Shown here piece after piece: positions 1-11,300 of a stretch of DNA of 64,000 bases. The notes under the pieces were generated by a model. That model did not search any database, had not been told where the DNA came from, and worked only from the letters and a program-made list of their open reading frames with translations. Within the stretch, counting starts at the first letter, position 1. Each line of letters starts with the position of its first letter. The position numbers and the translations under genes are program-made. This DNA comes from Euglena gracilis (lineage: Eukaryota; Euglenida; Euglenophyceae; Euglenales), in assembly GCA_039621445.1 (NCBI GenBank), contig CP154957.1, positions 43,473,465 to 43,537,464 on the forward strand, written 5' to 3'.

Positions 1-219
1 AGTGGGAATGCCGTTCCTCCCCTTAGTCCTTCTTCCTCTGGTGATGTTCTGTGTCCCCGCTGTGGTGTGAGGGTTGGTTTCCCAACCACCTCAGATGTTA
101 CCCGCTCCGCTTCGTGTATCTCATGCAATGCCATTTATCATATTGTCTGTGCTGACCTCCGCCGACTTCCCAAACATCCCTGGAGATGCCCGGATGTTTG
201 TGATGCGGTGCGTCCGTAG
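1..219 (+). pseudogene. PHD-finger fragment, copy A (5' end cut by window)
   Basis: The frame opens at base 1 and runs to a TAG at 217-219. It encodes a C4HC3 zinc-binding pattern: CPRC, then CISC, then an H four residues on (NAIYH), IVC, and finally WRC followed by a C three residues later. That order, with a Trp two residues before the seventh ligand, is the PHD-finger signature; PHD fingers usually read histone tails. The last pair is C-x3-C rather than the usual C-x2-C. Sequence is the same as copy B at 2,740-2,958 up to the stop. Just after the stop, copy A lacks 10 bases that copy B has. No partner exons were found, so I treat it as a gene fragment carried in the repeat; it could instead be one exon of an undetected gene. 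Confidence 0.5.
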
Positions 220-387
220 CCGTCAGGCCATGAGGTGTTTGCAATACGTTTGCATACATCCTCCCATTCCTCCCCCACCATCGTTGGCGACTCTTGGCGT
301 TATTCAACAAACATTCGGTATGACTGCTCTTGTGATCTTTCTGTCTGTTTCATCTTGGGAAGTGAACACGATCTTTTGGCAGATAAA

Positions 388-551
388 CGTGTTCAGTCCA
401 TGTGTACAGTGCCAATAAACGTATTCAGAACACGTTTATTGTCGCTTTGCGCGTGGACTGAACACGGTTTCTGGCAATGTACACGTTGTCTGCAGTTGTG
501 CACGTGTTCAGAACACGGGTTTTTTTACGGTCAACCCGTGTTCTGAACACG
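388..551. repeat. Nested inverted repeats (copy A)
   Basis: Three perfect inverted repeats lie in 164 bases. A 13-bp pair (388-400 with 454-466, arm cgtgttcagtcca) encloses a 9-bp pair (414-422 with 432-440, aataaacgt). A 19-bp pair follows (503-521 with 533-551, arm cgtgttcagaacacgggtt, 11-base loop). The arms themselves contain the smaller palindrome gttcagaac. Both arms are kept in copy B (3,137-3,300). Function is unknown; it could be a cruciform-prone repeat or a protein-binding cluster. Confidence 0.8.
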
Positions 552-1977
552 ATTTTTCACATTCATTGCACGAAAAAATGGCTGTAACCTGGTTAGGCAG
601 GGAGTTGCGGGGAAATCCAAATACTGTTAGATAGGGCATTTTTAGGGCTCTTCAATTTAGGTCTTCGAGAAGTTTCAGAAAAAGCAATTTTTTTTGAGCC
701 AAATAACGGCCGAAAACGGCCAAGTCGCAAGCCTGCCGCGCTGTTTTGGACCGTAAATCAGCCATATTTCGGGCTATGCGAGGAGTTGCGGGGAAATCAA
801 AATACTGTTAGATTGGGCATTGTGAGGGTTTCAGTTTAGGTCTCTTTCCTTTTACTTTGCTTCATTTCCGAGATATTTTGAAAACATCTGTTTTTTTTTT
901 AACCCAAAAACGACCCCCCCCCAAACTGCTCTGATATGGTTGCGACGTGTCTACAAACCATTTTGGACTCTTTTTGGCACTTTTCATTTGGGTCCCCCAG
1001 ACGCCGGCATCCCGCCCTGAACGCCGGTTCGGGCGTGAAGGCAGAGCCCCAATACACAGTTTCCACTGAGAAATTGTGCCCGAGCCCAGCTTTCAGCCTG
1101 AAAGCGTCCACCCACGGGGCCGCCGAAGCGCGACGTTTTTTCTGTTTTTGGCGCACTTTTTTGGCGCCTGCCCTGAAATTCGTGTTCAGGTTCGGCGCCT
1201 GCCCTAAAATCCGTGCACAATTTCAGTGCATTTTTTCCCTGAAAGCCCCCAAAATGCCCTTCAAAACTAGCTTGGAGAGTTTCCTCTCTTAGCTTCTTAT
1301 CTCGAAACGGACGGCAAACTTGGTCGATGCACTGGTACCACCCCCACCCCAGACAGATCTTTTCCTTGCTGCTCTTGCTGTGTACGTCAAGGATGCCCCA
1401 AAAAAGGATGAAGACCCCCTTCATGGCACCTTGCTCGTACAAGGACAACCCAAGAAAAATCTGGGTCGTTGTCCACGGAACTTGCAGGTGTTCACAATTG
1501 CCGAGTGTATCCAAATTTGGAGAAAATTAGTGTTGTTTTGAGTGTTGTTTTAAAATGAGAGTACTGTGAAGAGTGGAAAAATTTCATGACCACCGTTCAT
1601 TCGTTGGTCGTTTATTGAAAAGAGTTTTCGATCGGGGCAACTTGGTACCCCAACATTGCACACAGCCAGAGATATGCTCGCTCGTCACGTCGGCCAAAAT
1701 CACATTTGAAATTTGTGGTAATTTTCGGTTCCCGTTTGGTTTGAGAAGAATTGTGATGAAAAGAGCTTTTGATTGAGGGGCGAGTTTGTACCTGAACGAC
1801 TGGCACAGCAAGATACGCTCGCCTTTGTCGGAATTTGGCGAAATCCAAAGTAGCATGACATTGCAGATTAGTCGTCGAAGGTCTTGGGAGTGCCCTTTGA
1901 CCGAAGGTTGGTAATGCCGGTTTTGTCGTGAACCAGCGGCCCTAAAACACCAGTTTTAAAAAAAGGGTGGGGACGCG

Positions 1978-2012
1978 GGTTCTGTCGTGAACCCGGCGTT
2001 CATGACAGAACC
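1978..2012. repeat. 15-bp hairpin (copy A)
   Basis: The arm ggttctgtcgtgaac at 1,978-1,992 pairs with 1,998-2,012 with one mismatch across a 5-base loop. It recurs in block B near 4,732-4,766 and block C near 16,235-16,269. Confidence 0.6.
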
Positions 2013-2338
2013 GGCATCCCCTGCCCTTTTCTGTTGTGGGCACATTTTTTTCATGATTCACCCATTTTTTTGCCTTTTTTTGTTTTTTACCATATATTTT
2101 TGCACTTCTGGTCATTATTTTTTTGCACTTTATCTCAAAAATGTTTGCACATGCCACCAATTTGTTTGCACTTTACCTCAACAATGTTTGCGCCTTATAC
2201 CAAAAATATTTGCCCTTTGAAACTCCAACCGGAGTGCATCTTTTTCCATTTCAATTCTACATTTCATTGAGCCAAAATAACATGACGGAGTGCAATTCTT
2301 TTCAGAAAAAGTGAAAAATTTTGGGGCGTGCAAAAATG

Positions 2339-2739
2339 CACCCCTTCCAGGGATTTTATTTTATTTCTTTTAAGACCACCCACCCTTTTCCGCGGAACTG
2401 CCAAAATCAGTGATCAAGGGCTGAAAATCCCTTTGAATCAGCAAAGGGCTGGCTGGAAAAAAGGCTCCTGGCCACCCCCCCCCCATTCATCCCGATTTGG
2501 GGGAGAAAAAAAATGAAACAGGAAAAAATTGTCCAAAAACTGCCAAGTATGCAAATAGTCACATTATTAGCCCTAATTTTGTCCTGGCCAGACCATTTTT
2601 CGCCATCATTTTTGGGTGACAGTTTCCAAAACAAAGCAAGGGATGAAGAGAGAAAATTTAAACCAAGCAGTTGCACTTGGTAGAAGCAAACATGTTGCAA
2701 ACAATTGTGAACCACGGGTTGGAGATAATTGGCAAAAAC
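2339..2739. other. Unique spacer between blocks A and B
   Basis: About 400 bp not found elsewhere in the window. It contains AT-rich sequence, short poly-C runs and the start of the open frame that runs into the PHD fragment of block B at 2,671. No other feature is supported. Confidence 0.6.
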
Positions 2740-2958
2740 AGTGGGAATGCCGTTCCTCCCCTTAGTCCTTCTTCCTCTGGTGATGTTCTGTGTCCCCGCT
2801 GTGGTGTGAGGGTTGGTTTCCCAACCACCTCAGATGTTACCCGCTCCGCTTCGTGTATCTCATGCAATGCCATTTATCATATTGTCTGTGCTGACCTCCG
2901 CCGACTTCCCAAACATCCCTGGAGATGCCCGGATGTTTGTGATGCGGTGCGTCCGTAG
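2671..2958 (+). pseudogene. PHD-finger fragment, copy B
   Basis: A 95-codon open frame ending in TAG. Residues about 41-88 form a C4HC3 PHD-type zinc finger (CPRC, CISC, NAIYH, IVC, PWRC then C). The part before position 2,740 is absent from copy A. A 3' splice-like CAG ends at the A/B repeat boundary, so the reading frame may be entered there as an exon. No downstream exon was identified. PHD fingers normally bind modified histone H3, but with only the finger visible the host protein cannot be named. Confidence 0.5.
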
Positions 2959-3136
2959 TGTGTCCTGGCCGTCAGGCCATGAGGTGTTTGCGATACGTTT
3001 GCATACATCCTCCCATTCCTCCCCCACCATCGTTGGCGACTCTTGGCGTTATTCAACAAACATTCGGTATGACTGCTCTTGTGATCTTTCTGTCTGTTTC
3101 ATCTTGGGAAGTGAACACGATCTTTTGGCAGATAAA

Positions 3137-3300
3137 CGTGTTCAGTCCATGTGTACAGTGCCAATAAACGTATTCAGAACACGTTTATTGTCGCTTTGCG
3201 CGTGGACTGAACACGGTTTCTGGCAATGTACACGTTGTCTGCAGTTGTGCACGTGTTCAGAACACGGGTTTTTTTACGGTCAACCCGTGTTCTGAACACG
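3137..3300. repeat. Nested inverted repeats (copy B)
   Basis: Same set of 13-, 9- and 19-bp inverted repeats as at 388-551, with both arms unchanged. Block C begins downstream of this point and so lacks it. Confidence 0.8.
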
Positions 3301-5326
3301 ATTTTTCACATTCATTGCACGAAAAAATGGCTGTAACCTGGTTAGGCAGGGAGTTGCGGGGAAATCCAAATACTGTTAGATAGGGCATTTTTAGGGCTCT
3401 TCAATTTAGGTCTTCGAGAAGTTTCAGAAAAAGCAATTTTTTTTGAGCCAAATAACGGCCGAAAACGGCCAAGTCGCAAGCCTGCCGCGCTGTTTTGGAC
3501 CGTAAATCAGCCATATTTCGGGCTATGCGAGGAGTTGCGGGGAAATCAAAATACTGTTAGATTGGGCATTGTGAGGGTTTCAGTTTAGGTCTCTTTCCTT
3601 TTATTTTGCTTCATTTCCGAGATATTTTGAAAACATCTGTTTTTTTTTAACCCAAAAACGACCCCCCCCCCCAAACTGCTCTGATATGGTTGCGACGTGT
3701 CTACAAACCATTTTGGACTCTTTTTGGCACTTTTCATTTTGGGTCCCCCAGACGCCGGCATCCCGCCCTGAACGCCGGTTCGGGCGTGAAGGCAGAGCCC
3801 CAATACACAGTTTCCACTGAGAAATTGTGCCCGAGCCCAGCTTTCAGCCTGAAAGCGTCCACCCACGGGGCCGCCGAAGCGCGACGTTTTTTCTGTTTTT
3901 GGCGCACTTTTTTGGCGCCTGCCCTGAAATTCGTGTTCAGGTTCGGCGCCTGCCCTTAAATCCGTGCACAATTTCAGTGCATTTTTTCCCTGAAAGCCCC
4001 CAAAATGCCCTTCAAAACTAGCTTGGAGAGTTTCCTCTCTTAGCTTCTTATCTCGAAACGGACGGCAAACTTGGTCGATGCACTGGTACCACCCCCACCC
4101 CAGACAGATCTTTTCCTTGCTGCTCTTGCTGTGTACGTCAAGGATGCCCCAAAAAAGGATGAAGACCCCCTTCATGGCACCTTGCTCGTACAAGGACAAC
4201 CCAAGAAAAATCTGGGTCGTTGTCCACGGAACTTGCAGGTGTTCACAATTGCCGAGTGTATCCAAATTTGGAGAAAATTAGTGTTGTTTTGAGTGTTGTT
4301 TTAAAATGAGAGTACTGTGAAGAGTGGAAAAATTTCATGACCACCGTTCATTCGTTGGTCGTTTGTTGAAAAGAGTTTTCGATCGAGGGGCAACTTGGTA
4401 CCCCAACATTGCACACAGCCAGAGATATGCTCGCTCGTCACGTCGGCCAAAATCACATTTGAAATTTGTGGTAATTTTCGGTTCCCGTTTGGTTTGAGAA
4501 GAATTGTGATGAAAAGAGCTTTTGATTGAGGGGCGAGTTTGTACCTGAACGACTGGCACAGCAAGATACGCTCGCCTTTGTCGGAATTTGGCGAAATCCA
4601 AAGTAGCATGACATTGCAGATTAGTCGTCGAAGGTCTTGGGAGTGCCCTTTGACCGAAGGTTGGTAACGCCGGTTTTGTCGTGAACCAGCGGCCCTAAAA
4701 CACCAGTTTTAAAAAAAAGGGTGGGGACGCGGGTTCTGTCGTGAACCCGGCGTTCATGACAGAACCGGCATCCCCTGCCCTTTTCTGTTGTGGGCACATT
4801 TTTTTCATGATTCACCCATTTTTTTTGCCTTTTTTGTTTTTTACCATATATTTTTGCACTTCTGGTCATTATTTTTTTTGCACTTTATCTCAAAAATGTT
4901 TGCACATGCCACCAATTTGTTTGCACTTTACCTCAACAATGTTTGCGCCTTATACCAAAAATATTTGCCCTTTGAAACTCCAACCGGAGTGCATCTTTTT
5001 CCATTTCAATTCTACTTTTCATTGAGCCAAAATAACATGACGGAGTGCAATTCTTTTCAGAAAAAGTGAAAAATTTTGGGGCGTGCAAAAATTTTTGAGA
5101 CCTTTGGGCAAACATTTTTGCGAGACGCGGACAAACATTTCAGATGCTACGTGTAATTTTTGGTGAAGTCGTGTGTCCGCTCAAATTTTGCACATTTTTG
5201 TGTTTGTTTTTTTTTTCTTCAAGAATGCACATTTTTTGCACACATTTTTTTCAAGGCTGGGCGGGCACATTCCCCCCTCACCGCCTTTGTGGTAAACATT
5301 CTTCTTTCAGCCACAATGATGTGATA

Positions 5327-8300
5327 ATGGACACACAAGACAGAATTGAAGAGGCCAATCTGCATTTCGCCTTTGGAGACGACTATTTTGAAAACCCAGA
5401 TGAAGAGGAAGATGAAAATCCATCCCTAAGTTCCTTGAACTGGTTCACATCCTTATCGATGTTGAAGGATGTATCTGATCGAAGGCAATGTGCCAAGGCT
5501 GCTTCTGCTATTAGTTCATTGGCTACTGCCCGCCAGTATGGTGACATTTTGAGAGATCTCAAGGGGATCATTTGCGTTGAAGCAAGGGTCAGATGCTTGC
5601 AGATACCTCACCACAAAATGAACAGCTTGCACTTATTTCTGGTTTGGAGTTGAAACCTCCATTTCAGAGTTGGGTTCTTTTGTTCTTTTGGAAAACACAA
5701 CCAGAAAATGGGGGCACATGCCAAATGCACACGTGCAATTGAGAGTTGAATGTTATCAGAGAGGCAATATTTTATCTTAATATGCGGCATGCCTCAGCCG
5801 AAGGGTATCCCCTACCACCACTTCCCGTTCCCCCCCATGAGCACCATGCAAAATTGCAACTGGGGGTGGTGGCAGCCCCCCATAAGGAATATCCTGGGGA
5901 GAATTTCCTTTGCAATGTGCAAAACACCCTGTAGGAGGCTAGGCACAGTGTGGGGGGGGGGACGAGCGGCTGCGCGGGGGGGGGGAAGGGGGGGTCCGAA
6001 ATTGTTGGGAGTTTTTTATGCTGGCATAGTGGGGGAGGCGGAGGGAGGGGAAGGTGAGCGGCTGCGCGAGTGGCCTAGGGGCTGCGGAGGGGAGGGGGTC
6101 CCGGACCCCCCCCCCCGAGCGGTGCGCCCAACCCCCGCAATATCCGGGACTGTGCCTTGAAACCCACTGGTCCTGGAAGACGAGAGATGGGCTTAAGCCC
6201 AAGTTATTGCGGGCACTTTGGGGGGGGGGGACCGGGCACAAATCCCACAATGCTTGGCTTTAAGACAATTTTCAGTTTTGAGCCTTTGGGGGGTTGCTGT
6301 TCAGTTCACCATTCCGTTCCATTGTGTTCCAGTTTTTCTTTTTTTTTGCTTTGCAAAAAGGCAAAATGTTAGTTCTGTGCAACACAGGGGTGTATGGGTT
6401 GCGGGGAAGTTGCAGGGAGGGGGGTCGCGGGGGGGAGGTCGAGGAGGTTTTGTCCAGGGGGTACTGCGAATCCTTTAAGCAAACCCTCCCCCCTCCCGGG
6501 TCACGAAACGTTAAAAAAATCTCTGGCTGGGCGTTGGCTGAGAGGCCAACTGAGCCGCTAGTCATTTTCGAGGGGTGGTTCTCCATTAGTTTGCTGATGT
6601 GACTTTGGGAATCGGTCCCTGCAATCGGTGGCACTGTTGTTAAATAATCGATTTCTGTCCACAATAGGGCAATATTTGGGCCACCCAAAATGATTGTGTC
6701 CACAAATTACGGGGGATACCCACTATTTTTGCAGATTCAAAAGGCATTTTAAAAAATCAAAACCAGCAAACTCCATTGAAGTGCTACAAATATTTCCCCA
6801 ACATCCGATCTCAACCTTTTTGCAATGCTTGGATGACGTGATGTTGAGATTTGGAATGGTTCACACCCTTGGTGATTTTACGTTGGTTTTTTTTTAGCAC
6901 AATTACAGCTGGCCCCTCTATTCTTGGAATGGATTGACTAATTCTCGCAAAAAAAGACAGAGTTTCATTTGACAGAGGGGGCGTGGTCTCCGTGACCCCC
7001 TCCCCCCCGAGACCCCACCGTGACTCGCACATCGGACCTTGGCGGCTCACCCGGAAAGAGCCCTTTTGAGCCAAAAATGCAAGGAATGGCCTGTTTTTCG
7101 GTCTCCGAACCCCCCCCCCTGTGAACCCGCTTGTGACCCGCTCCACACCCCCCCCCCCCGCATTTCCTGAACGTTTTGACAGGGTTTTTCTTGGAACAAA
7201 GTGACATTTCATTTGAACTTTTTGACATAATTCGCAAAACAGCCCTACTGCATGAATTGCCAAACCAATGTCTCAAAATCTGTGTCAATTTTTTTCAAAA
7301 AAGTTTGGCAAAGCATTTCGCAAGTGTCAAAGGTTTTCAAAAATTTTTGAAAACATATCAAAAAAACTCGGGAAAAAAATTCCAAACAATATGTTCTCTG
7401 GAGTTTCGTTGTTTCGTTTAAAATGTCAGTCCATTCCAACAATGCGGGCATGTTTTAATTTTTTTATGAGAAACTTATGGCCACAGCCAAAAGTGATGGA
7501 TTTTGATATTTCAGGTTGAATTTGGCGGTAAGGGGAGCATCATTTTTGCCTTTGCGCTTTCTGTCTTTTTTGAAAATACTTTTTAGTTGAAATTTTTTTG
7601 ACATTTTTCCCTCAAAGAATGCAACTCAGAATGCCAGCTATGGAGTCAGCAGATTTCGGTCATTTTGTCCCGATTATGCAAAACTTGATCATTTGAAAGT
7701 TCACCAGAGGCCTTGGCACCCTCCCACCTACTTTGAGGGCAAATTGATTTTGATTTCACCAGACAAGCAGTTATCTTCTAAAAATGCATCAAAAATGTCA
7801 TTTTGCTCAGCTGTCATACAGTCATTTGAGAAAATTTAGATGCTGAAAAAAGAAACGCAAACTCTCCAATGCCTCAAAAGGGAAATGTGAACCATTTTCC
7901 AAGTGATTTTCTTTCGAGAAGTTTCCTGCCCCTTCACCCCCATTGTACCCCCCCCCCCCTATTTGGCTAATGGCCGGGCTCCTTCGGATCCCCAATTAGC
8001 CAATTAGGGGGGGGGGGACAATTAGGGGAGGGGGGTACCTTGACCATTAGCCAATTAGGCTGACCCCCCCCCCGGATTGGCTACTGGACGGTCCTTTGGG
8101 ACCCCCAATTAGCCAATTGAGGGGGGGGGGGCAATTGGGGGGGGTGAGGGTAGTTGCAGTGGAAGTGGATGTGGGGCGTGTTTGCGCCGAGGGATGCCAT
8201 CTCACTGCAATGGCTGTGCCATGCAGTGTATTCAAAGGCCTGGTAATTTCCTGATCGATCAATCTCTATGTTCTAGGGAATTGAATAACAGCCTGAGAAA

Positions 8301-11300
8301 ACTCATCTGCTTATGAAATGTTCCTCTGCACCAATGGGGCAATCGCACTCCTCTCGTCACTTCTCCAAGTTGAAGGGCGGCCAGTTGAAAGAAACGACGC
8401 CGAAGGTAATTCTCTTCTCTCCCAAATTTTTGTTCCACCAAATTGTGTCAAAAGAATGTTAAATTTTGCTCCCTGATGATTTGGAATATTGCTGAGAGAA
8501 GGTTTCCCTTTTCATCACATCAAAAAAATAATCGTGGGTGCGTGTGGGGAGGCGGTGGGTTTTTTTTCTATAGGGGTCACCTGTGGGGTAAAAAAAGGGG
8601 GAGGGTAAATAAGGGGGAAAAATAAGCTTTGAAAGAAAAAAAAATGGGACGACCATGAATGAAACGCGGACCCTAATGAATTTAGTCTTCGGCCTCTGGG
8701 GGGGGCTCCTGCCCCCCCCCCCCCCCGGACCCCTCCCGTCCCCCCAATAACAAAATCCCCTCTATGTGTGCAAGGCAAGGCTGCCATTGTGTACCATGGT
8801 CAGGCCAACCATGGTCGACCCAACGACCAAAAGAGGCATGGCCAACTTTCCTGTCCCGTGAACCGCTGACCCCCCCAAGATTCGGGACCACCCAAAAATA
8901 TTTGAAGAAAACCCCAAATAAGAAGGATAAATCCAACGGCCATTTGGCCCTTTTTCGTTGTTCCATGAGGCTTGTGACGACCCCCAGACCAAGGTTCGAT
9001 GTAAGCCAGGGGGGAATTGATATCCAAAATTTTCCACAAAATTTCCGCAAGTTTCTGCAATTTTCGCAATTTTTCTGCAAATCTTCCGCAATTTTCCCCC
9101 TTTCTCAATTCTTCCGCATGAACCTCAAATGGAAGGCAAAATGAGCTTTGGCTATTTTTTTGAACATTTCACAGGGATCCAGGGTTTTTATTAGTCTTGA
9201 ACCCCGGGGGGGGGTGGGTCTGGCCGAGCCCCCCCCCCCGGGGGGGTCCCCCCAGGGGGGGGGTGGGATACATTTTTCGGCGCTTTTGGCGCCAAAACTT
9301 TTTGAAAAGGGTGCTATTTTTAGCATTTTTCACGATTTTTGGCTGTTTTCGGGGGGAAGTGAGTGGGTCCCCCGGGACCCTCCCCTCTCCCGGGGGGGGC
9401 CTCAGGGGGTCCCCTCCCCCCAGTCTTTAAAAAAAAAACCTGAAGGGATCCCAGGTGCTTTTGTTTGTTATTTAGTTGCCAATTTACCAACCATATTTTC
9501 CAAAATTTGGCAATCTCTTGCCCTTGTTTTTAAATGTTTTTTACTTGATTTCTGCTGGGAAATAATTCCAGTGAGAAAATTTGTGCATCCTGGACCAGAT
9601 TTTACCTGAGACCAAACCTTTTGCCAATTTTTTTTGTCATTCTCAGTTTTTTTTCAGCCAACAAATTCCATATTTCTAGAATCAGCATGTTCCTAAGGTT
9701 ACAAAAATCATGTTTTTGCTTTTTGTTGGCAAAAGTGTGAATAACAGCTCCAAAACAGACACCAAATGTTGCAAAATGACACAAATTGTGAAATTTTTCC
9801 AAATCCCCTCCAGCATAAGTGTACAAATTCCCAGAACTGCACTTTCCGCAATTTTTCAGCAATTTTCCCACAATTTTTGCAAGGCCTTCAATGTCAAATT
9901 TCCCCCCCACCCTGTTGGTGGGGGGATGTCCCCTGGTTGAAAGCCGGACCATGTAGTTTTTTTTTGGCCTATTTTGGCTGGATTTTGGGTTGGTGGGAGT
10001 GGTCCCCCCGTTTGGCCGTTTAGGGGGGGGGCAAGAACTTTTGGCCTGGCGCTTTGCGCCGGGCCGAATACCAGTCACCTGTTTGAGGGGAAGGGGGTTG
10101 TCCCCGTGGCAATATTCCAAGGGATGGGAAAAAGATGATTTTTTTGAATGTGCCTGGGGGAGGGATGGGGGGGCTGTAACCCGGACCTCCACCACCTTCC
10201 CTTTTCTGTTTGGACATTCCATGTTTCGATGTTTCCCCTCCTGAAAAACGATGCTGAAGTGTGAAAAAGTTTGGCAGTTCCCAGGGGGGGGGTCTGACAG
10301 ACGTTTGAAGTCGCAGTGAATCTGGGATCGGACAATTATTGGGAGTTGCTCCGAAGAAAGGGCCAGAAGCGGAATGCAGCGCCAGGCCTTAAACCAGACA
10401 GAAGCCAAAGTGAATCTAAGGGGGGCTCCCCCAAACCCAAATACCAAAGACCCGGGAGCCGAAATCCAAGGAGGAAGGCCCCAGGGTCTCAATGGGGGGG
10501 GCTTTGGTCAAAGGGCCGGCCAAAGATGGGGTTGGGACAGGTCATGGAGGGTCATGGGGGTAATATGTAGGTCCGCAAGGCCTAATTTTTTTTGTAAGGT
10601 TGTTCACTATGGGGGAAAATGTGATGGTTTTGCCACTACTTCACTTCCATTCCCCTCCTCATTTCTGAATCGTTTTCAATGTTTTGAAAATCTGTAAAAT
10701 TCTTTGTTGAAACCATTAGCCCCCCCCCCCCCCAAGGTGGGAGAGCATTGTTTTCTGGGATGTTATTCTGATTTTTTTCTTTGACCCCCCGGCGTCCAGC
10801 AGCGGCGGTGGCGACGGCCTGCGCCGGGCTGGGGGCCGGGGATGGGAAGTGTGCCTTCCGCCCCAAGCAAGCATTCGGTCGCCTCTAAACAGGGGTCACA
10901 AACAAACCCCAGGTTTGGAGCAGGCTTCTTTTAAAGGCCCGGGGGTCCTCCCCCCCCACCCAGCCCGGGACGGGAATAAAAGGCAACAGGTGCCTCCCCC
11001 GTCAACATCACTTGTCATTGGCATGTTGCCTCAGTTTTGTCTCCACCATCTGAGATAGTCAAGGGTTTTTGTATGATTGTTGCTCAAATTAATTATTAGA
11101 TGACATTTCGCATTCTCACACATTTCATTTTTGCCCACCTTCTTCAGCAATTTTGGAGGCTGCTGCTCATGCAACAACTGCATTGAAGAACCTTGCCTGC
11201 CCAAATTACCAGAACCGGGAAGCCATCAGAGAGGCTGGTTGCATCCCCTTTCTGATTTCGTTGCTTTCCCTGACTGAATTTTCAGAGATCCCTGAAGACC

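Larger units (their letters stand above)
1..2338. repeat. Segmental repeat block A (partial copy of block B)
   Basis: Positions 1-2,338 match 2,740-5,090 almost base for base, apart from a 10-base indel after position 219 and a few homopolymer length changes. Similarity stops at about 2,338, where A turns into unrelated sequence. The offset (about 2.74 kb) makes A and B a head-to-tail tandem pair. Apart from the PHD fragment I see no credible coding exon in A; its open frames are short and their products are not protein-like. Confidence 0.9.

Noticed and set aside
984-1514. 176-codon - strand frame repeated in A, B and C
   Set aside because: Lies inside the repeat, changes length between copies through small indels, has no domain, and nothing shows it is conserved as protein.
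5939-6260. GC-rich open frames on both strands
   Set aside because: Poly-G/poly-C sequence inside ARM intron 1; frames differ between B and C because of run-length changes.
7620-7840. Possible exon reading FRSFCPDYAKLDHLKVHQRP in block B and its C copy
   Set aside because: ARM exons 1 and 2 already join in phase without it, and no clear splice sites bound it.
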